In this document: in pieces, positions 15,472 through 22,334 of the stretch
How the letters are laid out: each line of letters starts with the position of its first letter
Position numbering within the stretch: the first letter of the stretch is position 1
Assembly (NCBI GenBank): GCA_003144275.1
Contig: NJBF01000035.1
Location: forward strand, 1 to 41,287
Origin: Candidatus Heimdallarchaeota archaeon B3_Heim
GTDB lineage: Archaea; Asgardarchaeota; Heimdallarchaeia; Hodarchaeales; Hodarchaeaceae
DNA: 41,287 nt
Reading direction: 5' to 3'
Made by a program: the position numbers and the translations under genes
Notes under the pieces: model-generated
What the model saw: only the letters and a program-made list of their open reading frames with translations
The model's database searches: none
What the model was told of the DNA's origin: nothing

Positions 15472-15513
15472 GGGTATATATTTTTCTTATCTAAACCAGC
15501 CTTTGACGGAGTT
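15472..15513 (+). repeat. Dispersed intergenic repeat, copy 3
   Basis: It reads GGGTATATATTTTTCTTATC, then TAAACCAGCCTTTGACGGAG and TT. Just upstream, AATATACT-CG-GGTATAT adds the palindromic start seen in copy 7. It lies 71 bp after the stop of the gelsolin-like gene. Confidence 0.8.
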
Positions 15514-15691
15514 GGTGAAAAAAAATCATTTTACTAAGCCCTCAAGGGAAAAATAGAATATACAATCTAAGTTTGAACCCCCCTACTTTTAAGTCTTAAT
15601 TGTCAAGACGTTGGCTATTACTGAATTTCATAGATGGCTTTATTATTCAGAAAGTATAAAATTGAAGTTGAATAACAATAAGGGAAATATT

Positions 15692-15850
15692 ATGTCAAAA
15701 AGATTATGTAATACTTGTGAGGAAGAAAAAGGACCTCAAAACGGGAAAGAATGCCCCAATGGTCACTTTATTTGTAAAGATTGCCTCTATAGTGGAATGA
15801 TTTTATCAGAACAGCCATTTTGCTCCTTCTGTGGTGAAGCTTTAGAATAA
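15692..15850 (+). CDS. Small RING-finger-like zinc protein (srfp-like)
   Basis: From the ATG at 15692 the protein has 52 residues; an upstream extension to 15611 is possible but lacks a good start. Zinc ligands are C6, C9, C21, H25, C28, C31, C44 and C47. The spacing C-x2-C-x11-C-x3-H-x2-C-x2-C-x12-C-x2-C fits the RING (C3HC4) consensus exactly, and CPNGHFICKDC has the typical look of its centre. Small stand-alone RING proteins act as ubiquitin E3 ligases in the archaeal ubiquitin-like systems described for Caldiarchaeum and some Asgard archaea. No ubiquitin, E1 or E2 gene is in the window. It could instead be another treble-clef or double zinc-ribbon protein. An AAGGGAAA site precedes the ATG. 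Confidence 0.6.
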   Translation: MSKRLCNTCEEEKGPQNGKECPNGHFICKDCLYSGMILSEQPFCSFCGEALE

Positions 15851-15946
15851 AAATGATAATAATCCAATTAACCATTAAACGATGCCTACAAGAGACTGAA
15901 GAATTTTAGATCTTCCTGTTAACTGCAAACGTTGATTTGGTCTTCT

Positions 15947-16816
15947 TTATTTTCTTTTCATATTCTGGACTTTTATTCGTTTTGTGAGTTCTTCCGCAAA
16001 TTTCTTGTCAGTGGACGCGGTCAATCGTTTCATAGTTGTATCATATCCATTGATCTGTTCTTCTTCCAATGTCCTAGAATAGTTTTCTGACGGATCGATT
16101 TCCTCCAGCATTTCAATTAAGGTGTTTCTCTCCTCTTTCGACATGACTCTTGGATCAGTCATAGCTGCTGCTCTAGTATAAATCTTTTCATCCAATAGGG
16201 ATTTTAATGCTTTGAAGGGAAGTTTGAAATATTTACCTATGGCACCCGTTACCTGAGTGAAGGTTTCTGGAGTGGCTGCTTTAAATGATACTCGTACGTA
16301 GAGTTTATCTTTAAATTCAGCTAGTTGCTTCACATAGTTCAAGTCATTACCAAGAAGAATTCCGTTTGTTTCCAGGATGAAAAGAGAATACTTCGAGGTC
16401 ATTATATAAGGCAATAGGGCTAGTAAATGTTCTTTTCCTAACGTTGGTTCACTCCCTGATAAGCGAAGCTTCTCAATTTTGATATTTTTAAAACGCTGCC
16501 ATCCTTTAGCAGTAATTCCTTCTTCTGCTGCTTTAAACAACCTCTTTGCTACCTTTTCTGGTGAGTGAAATGATCCATATGTCTCGGGGAAGTCCCTCGA
16601 CCAATTCCCCCAACAATAAATACAGCGTAAACAACATCCCACAGCATACCCTGTCGCGATTCCACCATAAACGGGAGCTGAATAAATACTTACATACTTC
16701 CTCTCCAATCCCGCAGAACCTGTTCTCGTCACTATCTTCTCTGTTTTTTTTGCCAGCTCTAATGGATCAAACGGTCGAAAACCTGGAATCAAAAAACGTT
16801 GATACTTGTTCTGCAC
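15947..16816 (-). CDS. Archaeal radical SAM protein (COG5014-like)
   Basis: The 289-residue protein has the radical-SAM motif in GCCLRCIYCW: C61, C65 and C68, with an extra C62. It is preceded by YSAPVYGGIATGYAVG. LRLSGSEPTLG gives the SAM-binding glycine region. No SPASM domain follows. The conserved opening and RDFPE after the cluster match my memory of an archaeal family of predicted Fe-S oxidoreductases (COG5014) with no established reaction. It is monocistronic; its promoter region is the 338-bp divergent gap shared with the ABC transporter operon. Confidence 0.8.
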   Translation of the reverse strand: MQNKYQRFLIPGFRPFDPLELAKKTEKIVTRTGSAGLERKYVSIYSAPVYGGIATGYAVGCCLRCIYCWGNWSRDFPETYGSFHSPEKVAKRLFKAAEEGITAKGWQRFKNIKIEKLRLSGSEPTLGKEHLLALLPYIMTSKYSLFILETNGILLGNDLNYVKQLAEFKDKLYVRVSFKAATPETFTQVTGAIGKYFKLPFKALKSLLDEKIYTRAAAMTDPRVMSKEERNTLIEMLEEIDPSENYSRTLEEEQINGYDTTMKRLTASTDKKFAEELTKRIKVQNMKRK

Positions 16817-17087
16817 TTAATATCACCTACCTTGAGCTTGTCACAAAAGGTTTTTTTCAAGTAGATTTTACTATGTGTTGGTAATATTCCTGTTAATCAG
16901 GGTATACTGGCATATATACTTTTCCTAGGTAAGCCAGCCATGGACGACATTGATTTCTTATAAATGGACTATCAATGAGGGTAGAATGTCCAAATTATTC
17001 ATGAATATCAAATATCCAAGCACTCATTCCTTTTTCTTAGCTTATCGCTCTAATAATTTTCCTAAATAGATACTTTTTTATATGAAT
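16817..17087. other. Divergent intergenic region
   Basis: This gap carries promoters for the radical-SAM gene (leftward) and the ABC operon (rightward), plus dispersed repeat copy 4. A TATA-like stretch TTTTTTATATG lies at about 17074-17084, directly before the operator pair. Nothing else is recognised. Confidence 0.4.
16909..16951 (+). repeat. Dispersed intergenic repeat, copy 4
   Basis: It reads GGCATATATACTTTTCCTAG, then GTAAGCCAGCCATGGACGAC and ATT. The CCATGGACGACATT end is identical to copy 7. This copy is not downstream of a plus-strand gene. Confidence 0.75.
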
Positions 17088-17124
17088 GTTAGAAATATTT
17101 AACATGATGTTAGAAATATCTAAC
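17088..17124. promoter_or_regulatory. Tandem palindromic operators of the ABC/HTH operon
   Basis: Two near-identical 16-bp sites, GTTAGAAATATTTAAC (17088-17103) and GTTAGAAATATCTAAC (17109-17124), lie 21 bp apart, two helical turns. Each has GTTAGA/TCTAAC-type dyad symmetry. They follow a TATA-like sequence and end 30 bp before the ATPase start, so binding would block transcription start. The XRE regulator encoded at the end of the operon is the likely ligand. Confidence 0.7.
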
Positions 17125-17154
17125 GTGTAAACCGAAGGAGAAATATGAAAAAAA

Positions 17155-17880
17155 ATGATCAAGGTCAAAAATCTAACAAAAGAATTTAATGGTATAACTG
17201 CTGTTAATGATATCAGTTTTCAGGTTGAGGAAGGAGAAGTGTTTGCTTTTCTTGGTCCTAATGGTGCTGGAAAGACTACTACTGTGAATATATTATCAAC
17301 ACTGTTAGCACCGACTTCTGGTAAAGCTATAGTTGCTGGGTATGATGTTTCAAAAAAGGGAATAAAAATCAGGCGTTTGATAGGTTACTTACCAGAGGAT
17401 TTCGGATTATACCCAGGTTTAACAATTATTCAAAACCTTGATTTTTTCGGAGGATTGTATAAAATCAGTAAGAATGAAAGAAAAGTCAGAATTGAGGAAT
17501 TGCTTGAGTTTTTCGATATATGGGAAAAGAAGAATGCTCCTGTTTCAACCCTTTCCAAAGGAACAAAACAAAAAGTTAGTTTAGCGAAAGCTATGATTCA
17601 TAATCCAGAGATTCTTTTTTTAGATGAACCTACCTCAGGTCTTGACCCTATGATAGCAAAAGAAGTTTTAGACATGATAACTGAACTGAAAAAAGATGGT
17701 AAAACGATACTCATGACAACACATCTCTTAGCTAGAGCAGAAAAGGTTTGTGACTCTGTAGCACTCATAAGTGAGGGTGAAATTCTTTGTGTAGGAAAAA
17801 TAGCTGAAATTAAGTCTGAATTGAAAACCTCGACACTAGAAGATGTTTATTTTGCGGTGATAGGTGAGAATCATGGTTGA
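17155..17880 (+). CDS. ABC transporter ATP-binding protein (ABC-2/CcmA type)
   Basis: The 241-residue ATPase has Walker A GPNGAGKTTT (about 34-43), the ABC signature LSKGTKQKVS, Walker B ILFLDEPTSGLDP and the switch histidine in TTHLL. It energises the permease encoded next, for export of an unknown substrate. Its stop overlaps the permease start by 8 bp. The start is unusual: the GAAGGAG ribosome binding site lies close to an ATG at 17145 that is out of frame with a run of eight A between it and the in-frame ATG at 17155. The operon ends with a DUF2178 protein and an XRE regulator. Confidence 0.9.
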   Translation: MIKVKNLTKEFNGITAVNDISFQVEEGEVFAFLGPNGAGKTTTVNILSTLLAPTSGKAIVAGYDVSKKGIKIRRLIGYLPEDFGLYPGLTIIQNLDFFGGLYKISKNERKVRIEELLEFFDIWEKKNAPVSTLSKGTKQKVSLAKAMIHNPEILFLDEPTSGLDPMIAKEVLDMITELKKDGKTILMTTHLLARAEKVCDSVALISEGEILCVGKIAEIKSELKTSTLEDVYFAVIGENHG

Positions 17881-18559
17881 GGTAGAGATAGAAATTTGTA
17901 AGAAGGAGTTAAGAACACGATTTGGGTCAAAGAGTGTTGTTCTCCCTATATTGCTTGCCATGGGAATACCAATACTAGTATTTATTCCTCAATTACTGGA
18001 AGTTATGAATCAGGCTGAACCTGGAAGCGAATACTTAAGCTTAATGTTTTTTTTAGTTATTCCAGTTATGATTACGACTCTTGTTGGAATACATACTTTC
18101 ATTAACGAAATTAGATGGAAAACAATAAAATCAATCCTTGCAGCTCCAATCTCAGAAGGGGAGATTTTTATTGGTAAAAGCATGGCATGTATCATTGTAG
18201 GATTACTGGTAGAAGCATTTCTTTCCGTGATAGTGCTTATTTTTGTAGATGATGTTGCTGTTTCAATATTACTTTTAATATTTTTAATTGGACCACTTTC
18301 AGTGATATTTACGACTTTTATCTTTATTCTAGGAACATTGAGATTCCCAGCAATTGCAGAGAATGGAGGAGCTGTATTAATGCCGATGGGTGGACTCTTA
18401 ATTATTTTCTTGGTTTCTATATTCCTGAAAGAATTTCTTGGCACCAATCCGATGTTACATGGTATGTTGTTATCGCTTATTATTACGATCTTTACAGGTG
18501 GGGCTTATTACATATCAAAAAAATGGTTTAACAGAGAGAGGTTAGTACTTGCTGTTTAG
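17873..18559 (+). CDS. ABC-2 type permease
   Basis: The 228-residue protein is hydrophobic, with about six membrane segments, for example VVLPILLAMGIPILVFIPQL and LVIPVMITTLVGIHTFI. The amphipathic linker NEIRWKTIKSILAAPISEGE is typical of ABC-2 permeases, in which the cytosolic coupling helix precedes a segment with IxGK. I place the start at the ATG at 17873 because GGTGAG lies 6 nt upstream; the frame is open 9 nt further. It pairs with the preceding ATPase. Substrate unknown. Confidence 0.85.
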   Translation: MVEVEIEICKKELRTRFGSKSVVLPILLAMGIPILVFIPQLLEVMNQAEPGSEYLSLMFFLVIPVMITTLVGIHTFINEIRWKTIKSILAAPISEGEIFIGKSMACIIVGLLVEAFLSVIVLIFVDDVAVSILLLIFLIGPLSVIFTTFIFILGTLRFPAIAENGGAVLMPMGGLLIIFLVSIFLKEFLGTNPMLHGMLLSLIITIFTGGAYYISKKWFNRERLVLAV

Positions 18560-18571
18560 GGGTTAAAGAAT

Positions 18572-18991
18572 ATGGCATCGGAAGCTCTCAATCAAAAAAC
18601 CTTTCCATTAGTAATTCCTATTCTACTAGGTGGAGTTTTAATTTTAATGGGAGGCCTAGGGGTTTATACAAGTGAAAACAATAATGAAATTTTATTGAGC
18701 GGATTCATTATCATACTTGGAACTTCGCTCTTACTCTATTCATTCAGGGAGTTCAAACGAAGACATGAAAACGTCTCAATTATTAGTCACGATGAGAGAT
18801 CAATAACTAACAGGTTAAAGGCTACAGATTGGAGTTTTAGATTCCTTTACATCTCTCTAATGGTTCTGATCGTACTAAATGCCATGAATCTCCTCAACAA
18901 TATATCTTTTATTGCTTTAACTGGTCCTATTATTGCAGTAGGGGTTTCTTTACAATATTTTCTGTATTATTGGTATGAGCAGAGAGGATGA
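18572..18991 (+). CDS. DUF2178-like membrane protein
   Basis: The 139-residue protein has four hydrophobic helices in two pairs (about 12-31, 39-57, 92-110 and 114-132). Between the pairs lies a cytosolic segment with [19 protein letters not shown]. The DER motif followed by the helix pair is the hallmark of DUF2178 proteins. These are commonly encoded directly before a small XRE regulator, as here: the two genes overlap by 4 bp (ATGA). It may sense a membrane signal and control the regulator; that is inference from the constant gene pairing. Confidence 0.75.
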   Translation: MASEALNQKTFPLVIPILLGGVLILMGGLGVYTSENNNEILLSGFIIILGTSLLLYSFREFKRRHENVSIISHDERSITNRLKATDWSFRFLYISLMVLIVLNAMNLLNNISFIALTGPIIAVGVSLQYFLYYWYEQRG

Positions 18992-19203
18992 GCGGAAAAT
19001 CTATGAAAACCTGGATTAAAGAGTTAAGAGCAAGGGAAAACCTAACTCAGAAGGAACTTGCAGATAAGGTAGGTGTGAGAAGGGAAACTATAGTATTCTT
19101 GGAGAAGGGAAAATATAATCCCTCACTTAAATTGGCATACAACATCGCAAAGGTTTTCAAAACACCAATTGAGGAAGTTTTTTTCTTTGAACAAGATGAT
19201 TAG
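18988..19203 (+). CDS. XRE-family HTH transcriptional regulator
   Basis: This 71-residue protein is almost entirely one Cro/CI-type helix-turn-helix: [20 protein letters not shown], then [20 protein letters not shown], then [13 protein letters not shown]. The layout is that of the small YozG/archaeal HTH group that accompanies DUF2178 proteins. A second possible start is the ATG at 19003. It probably binds the tandem GTTAGA palindromes at 17088-17124 and controls its own operon. Confidence 0.9.
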   Translation: MSGKSMKTWIKELRARENLTQKELADKVGVRRETIVFLEKGKYNPSLKLAYNIAKVFKTPIEEVFFFEQDD

Positions 19204-19440
19204 CTTTAACCGTAATCCTAGCAAGGAAATATTAGTATATACTTTTGTAATCTAAACCAGCCATGGACGGAGTTCAGACATTACCAAATTTATTCAATCC
19301 GATTTTGTCTCCATTATCAAGGCATTACTCCTGATAGTTACCTTACATCATCTTAGAATTATTTCATCTAATCTGACTTTATTACTTCATTCGACTCTCT
19401 TTTCTATTATAATGAGAATTTTAGATCCATATAGGTTTAA
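19204..19440. other. Intergenic region between two ABC operons
   Basis: It contains dispersed repeat copy 5 about 30 bp after the regulator stop, then AT-rich sequence with no recognised gene. The three spaced operators at 19441 follow. Confidence 0.4.
19233..19274 (+). repeat. Dispersed intergenic repeat, copy 5
   Basis: It reads TAGTATATACTTTTGTAATC, then TAAACCAGCCATGGACGGAG and TT. It combines the CCATGG centre of copies 4 and 7 with the GACGGAGTT end of copies 2 and 3. It lies 29 bp after the stop of the XRE regulator. Confidence 0.8.
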
Positions 19441-19512
19441 ATGTTCTCAAATGTGAAGATTACCAATTTTATATGTTCTCAAACGTCAAGAACATAAACC
19501 TTATATGTTTTC
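19441..19512. promoter_or_regulatory. Three operator-like repeats at exact 32-bp spacing
   Basis: ATGTTCTC occurs at 19441 and 19473, and ATGTTTTC at 19505, each exactly 32 bp apart, about three helical turns. The middle one is part of an 8-bp inverted repeat, TATGTTCT and AGAACATA separated by 9 nt. The array ends 59 bp before the second ABC ATPase start, where an archaeal promoter is expected. The regulator is not identified. Confidence 0.6.
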
Positions 19513-19571
19513 AAGGAAACAATCTCATTAAACATTGATAAGTGCTTAAAAGTGCTCAAGAGTTGGTTTAA

Positions 19572-20480
19572 ATGACTGAACAAATAGTTCTTGAAATCAA
19601 TAATCTCAGCAAATATTATGGAAAACTCCTTGCTGTAAATAATGTAAATATTACTGTTAAAACAGGAACAGTTTACGGATTTTTAGGCCCAAATGGAGCA
19701 GGAAAAACCACCACTATTAGAATTATTCTTAGTATCCTCAAACCATCAAGTGGGGAGGTAAAATTATTTGGAATTCCTGTTGATCGATCTAATGTTCAAA
19801 TTCATGATAGAATTGGATATATTCCCGGTGATGTAGCTTTATATGGACATTTAACTGTCAAACAAATGCTTGATTATTTTGCTTCTCTTAGATCAAATCG
19901 GCCCTCATCGCGAATGGAAGAAATGGTGAAATTATTTGATTTGGATGTTACAAAAAATACTAAAACGTTAAGCAGGGGCAATAGGCAAAAGGTTGCCATA
20001 GTTCAAGCGTTTATGCATGATCCTGATTTTTATATTTTTGATGAACCTTCGAGTGGATTAGATCCTTTAATGCAACAGGTTCTATATGATTTAATCACTG
20101 AAGAAGTAGAAAATGGAAAAACTTTTTTTATTTCTAGTCATTATCTAGGAGAAATCCAAAAAATTGCTAATCTAGTGTCAATAATTCGAGAGGGTGAAAT
20201 TATCTCAACCATGGATGTTTCTAAACTTGACCAACAGGTAGTACAGAAAGTCCATATTGATTTTAAATCCGAGGTTAATCCGTCATTACTTCAGGATCCG
20301 AATATAACGGTATTATCTCAGGACAAAAATGAGTTAATTTTGATAGTAAAGGGTGATTTTCATACTTTTCTTGAAAAAATTTCCAGATTTCCCATAGAAA
20401 GATTTTATGCACCAGAACCGTCTCTTGAAGACTATTTTATGCATTTTTATGATCTTAAGAATAGATCTGGGGGGAAGTAA
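19572..20480 (+). CDS. ABC transporter ATP-binding protein
   Basis: The 302-residue ATPase has Walker A GPNGAGKTTT, the signature LSRGNRQKVA, Walker B FYIFDEPSSGLDP and the switch histidine in SSHYL. A C-terminal extension of about 80 residues follows the nucleotide-binding domain, as in many drug or peptide ABC-2 exporters. It abuts the permease gene: the stop TAA is directly followed by ATG, with GGGGGGAAG serving as ribosome binding site inside the ATPase gene. Three operator repeats lie upstream. It is separate from the first ABC operon. Confidence 0.9.
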   Translation: MTEQIVLEINNLSKYYGKLLAVNNVNITVKTGTVYGFLGPNGAGKTTTIRIILSILKPSSGEVKLFGIPVDRSNVQIHDRIGYIPGDVALYGHLTVKQMLDYFASLRSNRPSSRMEEMVKLFDLDVTKNTKTLSRGNRQKVAIVQAFMHDPDFYIFDEPSSGLDPLMQQVLYDLITEEVENGKTFFISSHYLGEIQKIANLVSIIREGEIISTMDVSKLDQQVVQKVHIDFKSEVNPSLLQDPNITVLSQDKNELILIVKGDFHTFLEKISRFPIERFYAPEPSLEDYFMHFYDLKNRSGGK

Positions 20481-22166
20481 ATGAAGGTTTTTTTTGATAG
20501 CATCAGACAAGAAAAAGGATTAATGCTTGCTTTTTTATTCTTTTCAACAGTATTTATCGTATTAATGATCATGATTTATCCAGGTGATGAAGCAGCTGTT
20601 GAACAAATCACTGGTTTAGAGGATATGGGAGACTGGGAGGCGATTTATGGGATCGTTTATGGAGAGGGAGGTGAATATCGATTCTGGTTGGCATTGTTTC
20701 TTTTTAGTTATATTGGAATTTTATATACAGCAATACCTGCACTCGTGGGTACAAACGTCTTTTCAAAGGATAATGATGATAATACAATTGATTTATTAAT
20801 GTCCAATCCGATAACCAGAAGAAAAATCTTACTAGAAAAAATGTTAGCTGTCTTATCATTGTCTTTTGGATCGATACTTTATTTATTTCTTGTTATTTAT
20901 CTTTTATCACTTGTAATTGGCCAAAATATTTCCATTGAATTATTATTTGCATCATGTATTCAATTATTTATACTACTTGTCTTTATAGGGCTAATCAGTA
21001 TCTTATTTGCTGTTTTATTCTTAGATTCTGGTCGTGCAAAACGTTATATTGGTATTATAATTGTAGGATCATTCATAATTGGTCTTATTGTGTTATTTTC
21101 TGAAGAATTAGAATTCCTCAAATATTTTCAAGTTTTCTATTATTATGATAGTGCATCTACAATTCTAAAACCTTCTATTGGACAAGTTGTGTGGGATAAG
21201 GCTCTTTATCTTCTTATTTTCTCTATCCTAATATTTGGAATAATCCTTGTAATAAATGATCGGAAAGATCTTATTCCTCATTTTTCTCATGAAATTGACG
21301 AAAAAAAATCTAAAGAAAAAGGAATTCCATTGCTTTTCTTTTTTGTTGGAAGATTCCAACACCGATTTCCCAGTTTTGTTGAGCAACTTCAATCAGATAA
21401 GGCATTCATTTACCTGTTTGCATTGTTATTGACAATTTCAGGTCTTGTTACACCATCAATGTATCCTGGAGATGAAGCGTGGGTCGGTCTTTCAAAGACC
21501 TATAGTTCAATGGATGTCTTGATGAGCGCAATTTTACGAGATCATGGTGTTGCAAACTCATTTATTGGATATATTGCTACTGAAGGTTTTGGAGAGTATT
21601 TCCTTTATTCAGGAATAATTTCAATGTTTTTGGGCTCAAAAATTATTATTAGAGATCAGAAATCAAACACCCTAGATTTATTATTTGCACATTCAAGATC
21701 CACCTCTAAAATATTAAAAGAAAGGTTAGCTGCGATAACCTTAGAAATTTTTACCGTCTTTTCATTAAATTATATTGCATATATTGTAGGTATAAGTTTA
21801 TATGGAAACGGTTTCAATTATATTCCAATTTTGGGAATTGGAATCTTTCTTACATTTCTAATAGTAATTACAATGACATTTTTAGTTGTATTGCTTTCCA
21901 TATTCATAAAAAATCCCAGTAAAGCAATTGCGATTTCAGGAATGACTTATTTTGGAATTCTATTGGTATTTATGCTGGCATATACTATTGATCAAATTAA
22001 GTTCCTCTCCACTCTGACCCCCTTTTACTGGATTGATAGAATTAGGATCCTTTATGAAGAAACAATTATTTTCGAAGATATTTTTATCATTAGTCTATAT
22101 TTGTGCTTTATTTGTATTATATATTTTATCTGTATTAGGAAAATTAATGGCCGTGAATATTTCTAG
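20481..22166 (+). CDS. ABC-2 permease with internal duplication
   Basis: The 561-residue membrane protein has about twelve hydrophobic segments arranged as two similar halves. Each half begins with a segment ending MYPGDEA (IYPGDEAAVEQI near residue 33, MYPGDEAWVGLS near 330), followed by a glycine/aromatic loop, a membrane segment and the coupling motif (DDNTIDLLMSNPITRRKIL in the first, KSNTLDLLFAHSRSTSKIL in the second). The duplication means one chain supplies both permease halves. This matches the single ATPase gene that would act as a homodimer. Substrate unknown. Confidence 0.85.
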   Translation: MKVFFDSIRQEKGLMLAFLFFSTVFIVLMIMIYPGDEAAVEQITGLEDMGDWEAIYGIVYGEGGEYRFWLALFLFSYIGILYTAIPALVGTNVFSKDNDDNTIDLLMSNPITRRKILLEKMLAVLSLSFGSILYLFLVIYLLSLVIGQNISIELLFASCIQLFILLVFIGLISILFAVLFLDSGRAKRYIGIIIVGSFIIGLIVLFSEELEFLKYFQVFYYYDSASTILKPSIGQVVWDKALYLLIFSILIFGIILVINDRKDLIPHFSHEIDEKKSKEKGIPLLFFFVGRFQHRFPSFVEQLQSDKAFIYLFALLLTISGLVTPSMYPGDEAWVGLSKTYSSMDVLMSAILRDHGVANSFIGYIATEGFGEYFLYSGIISMFLGSKIIIRDQKSNTLDLLFAHSRSTSKILKERLAAITLEIFTVFSLNYIAYIVGISLYGNGFNYIPILGIGIFLTFLIVITMTFLVVLLSIFIKNPSKAIAISGMTYFGILLVFMLAYTIDQIKFLSTLTPFYWIDRIRILYEETIIFEDIFIISLYLCFICIIYFICIRKINGREYF

Positions 22167-22288
22167 TTAGCTTTCTAGATGTTTAGAAAATGATTAGTTT
22201 TGATCATCATCCTTTAGTATAAGCTTTCAAATTCTTAATTAGCCTAAATCTCTTTTGAATATCAAAGTAAATAAAATCTCAGATTATA

Positions 22289-22334
22289 TACCAGAGTGAG
22301 ATGTGCGCGAAATTTTATTTTTCGCTGTTTTGAC
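22289..22334 (+). repeat. Segment shared with 41125-41170
   Basis: GTGAGATGTGCGCGAAATTT followed by TATTTTTCG-C/T-TGTTTTGACA is found here and again near 41131-41172 with a single change. Here it spans the start of the VWA-protein frame; at the second site it lies between genes. It contains the small palindrome CGAAA...TTTCG. Confidence 0.75.
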
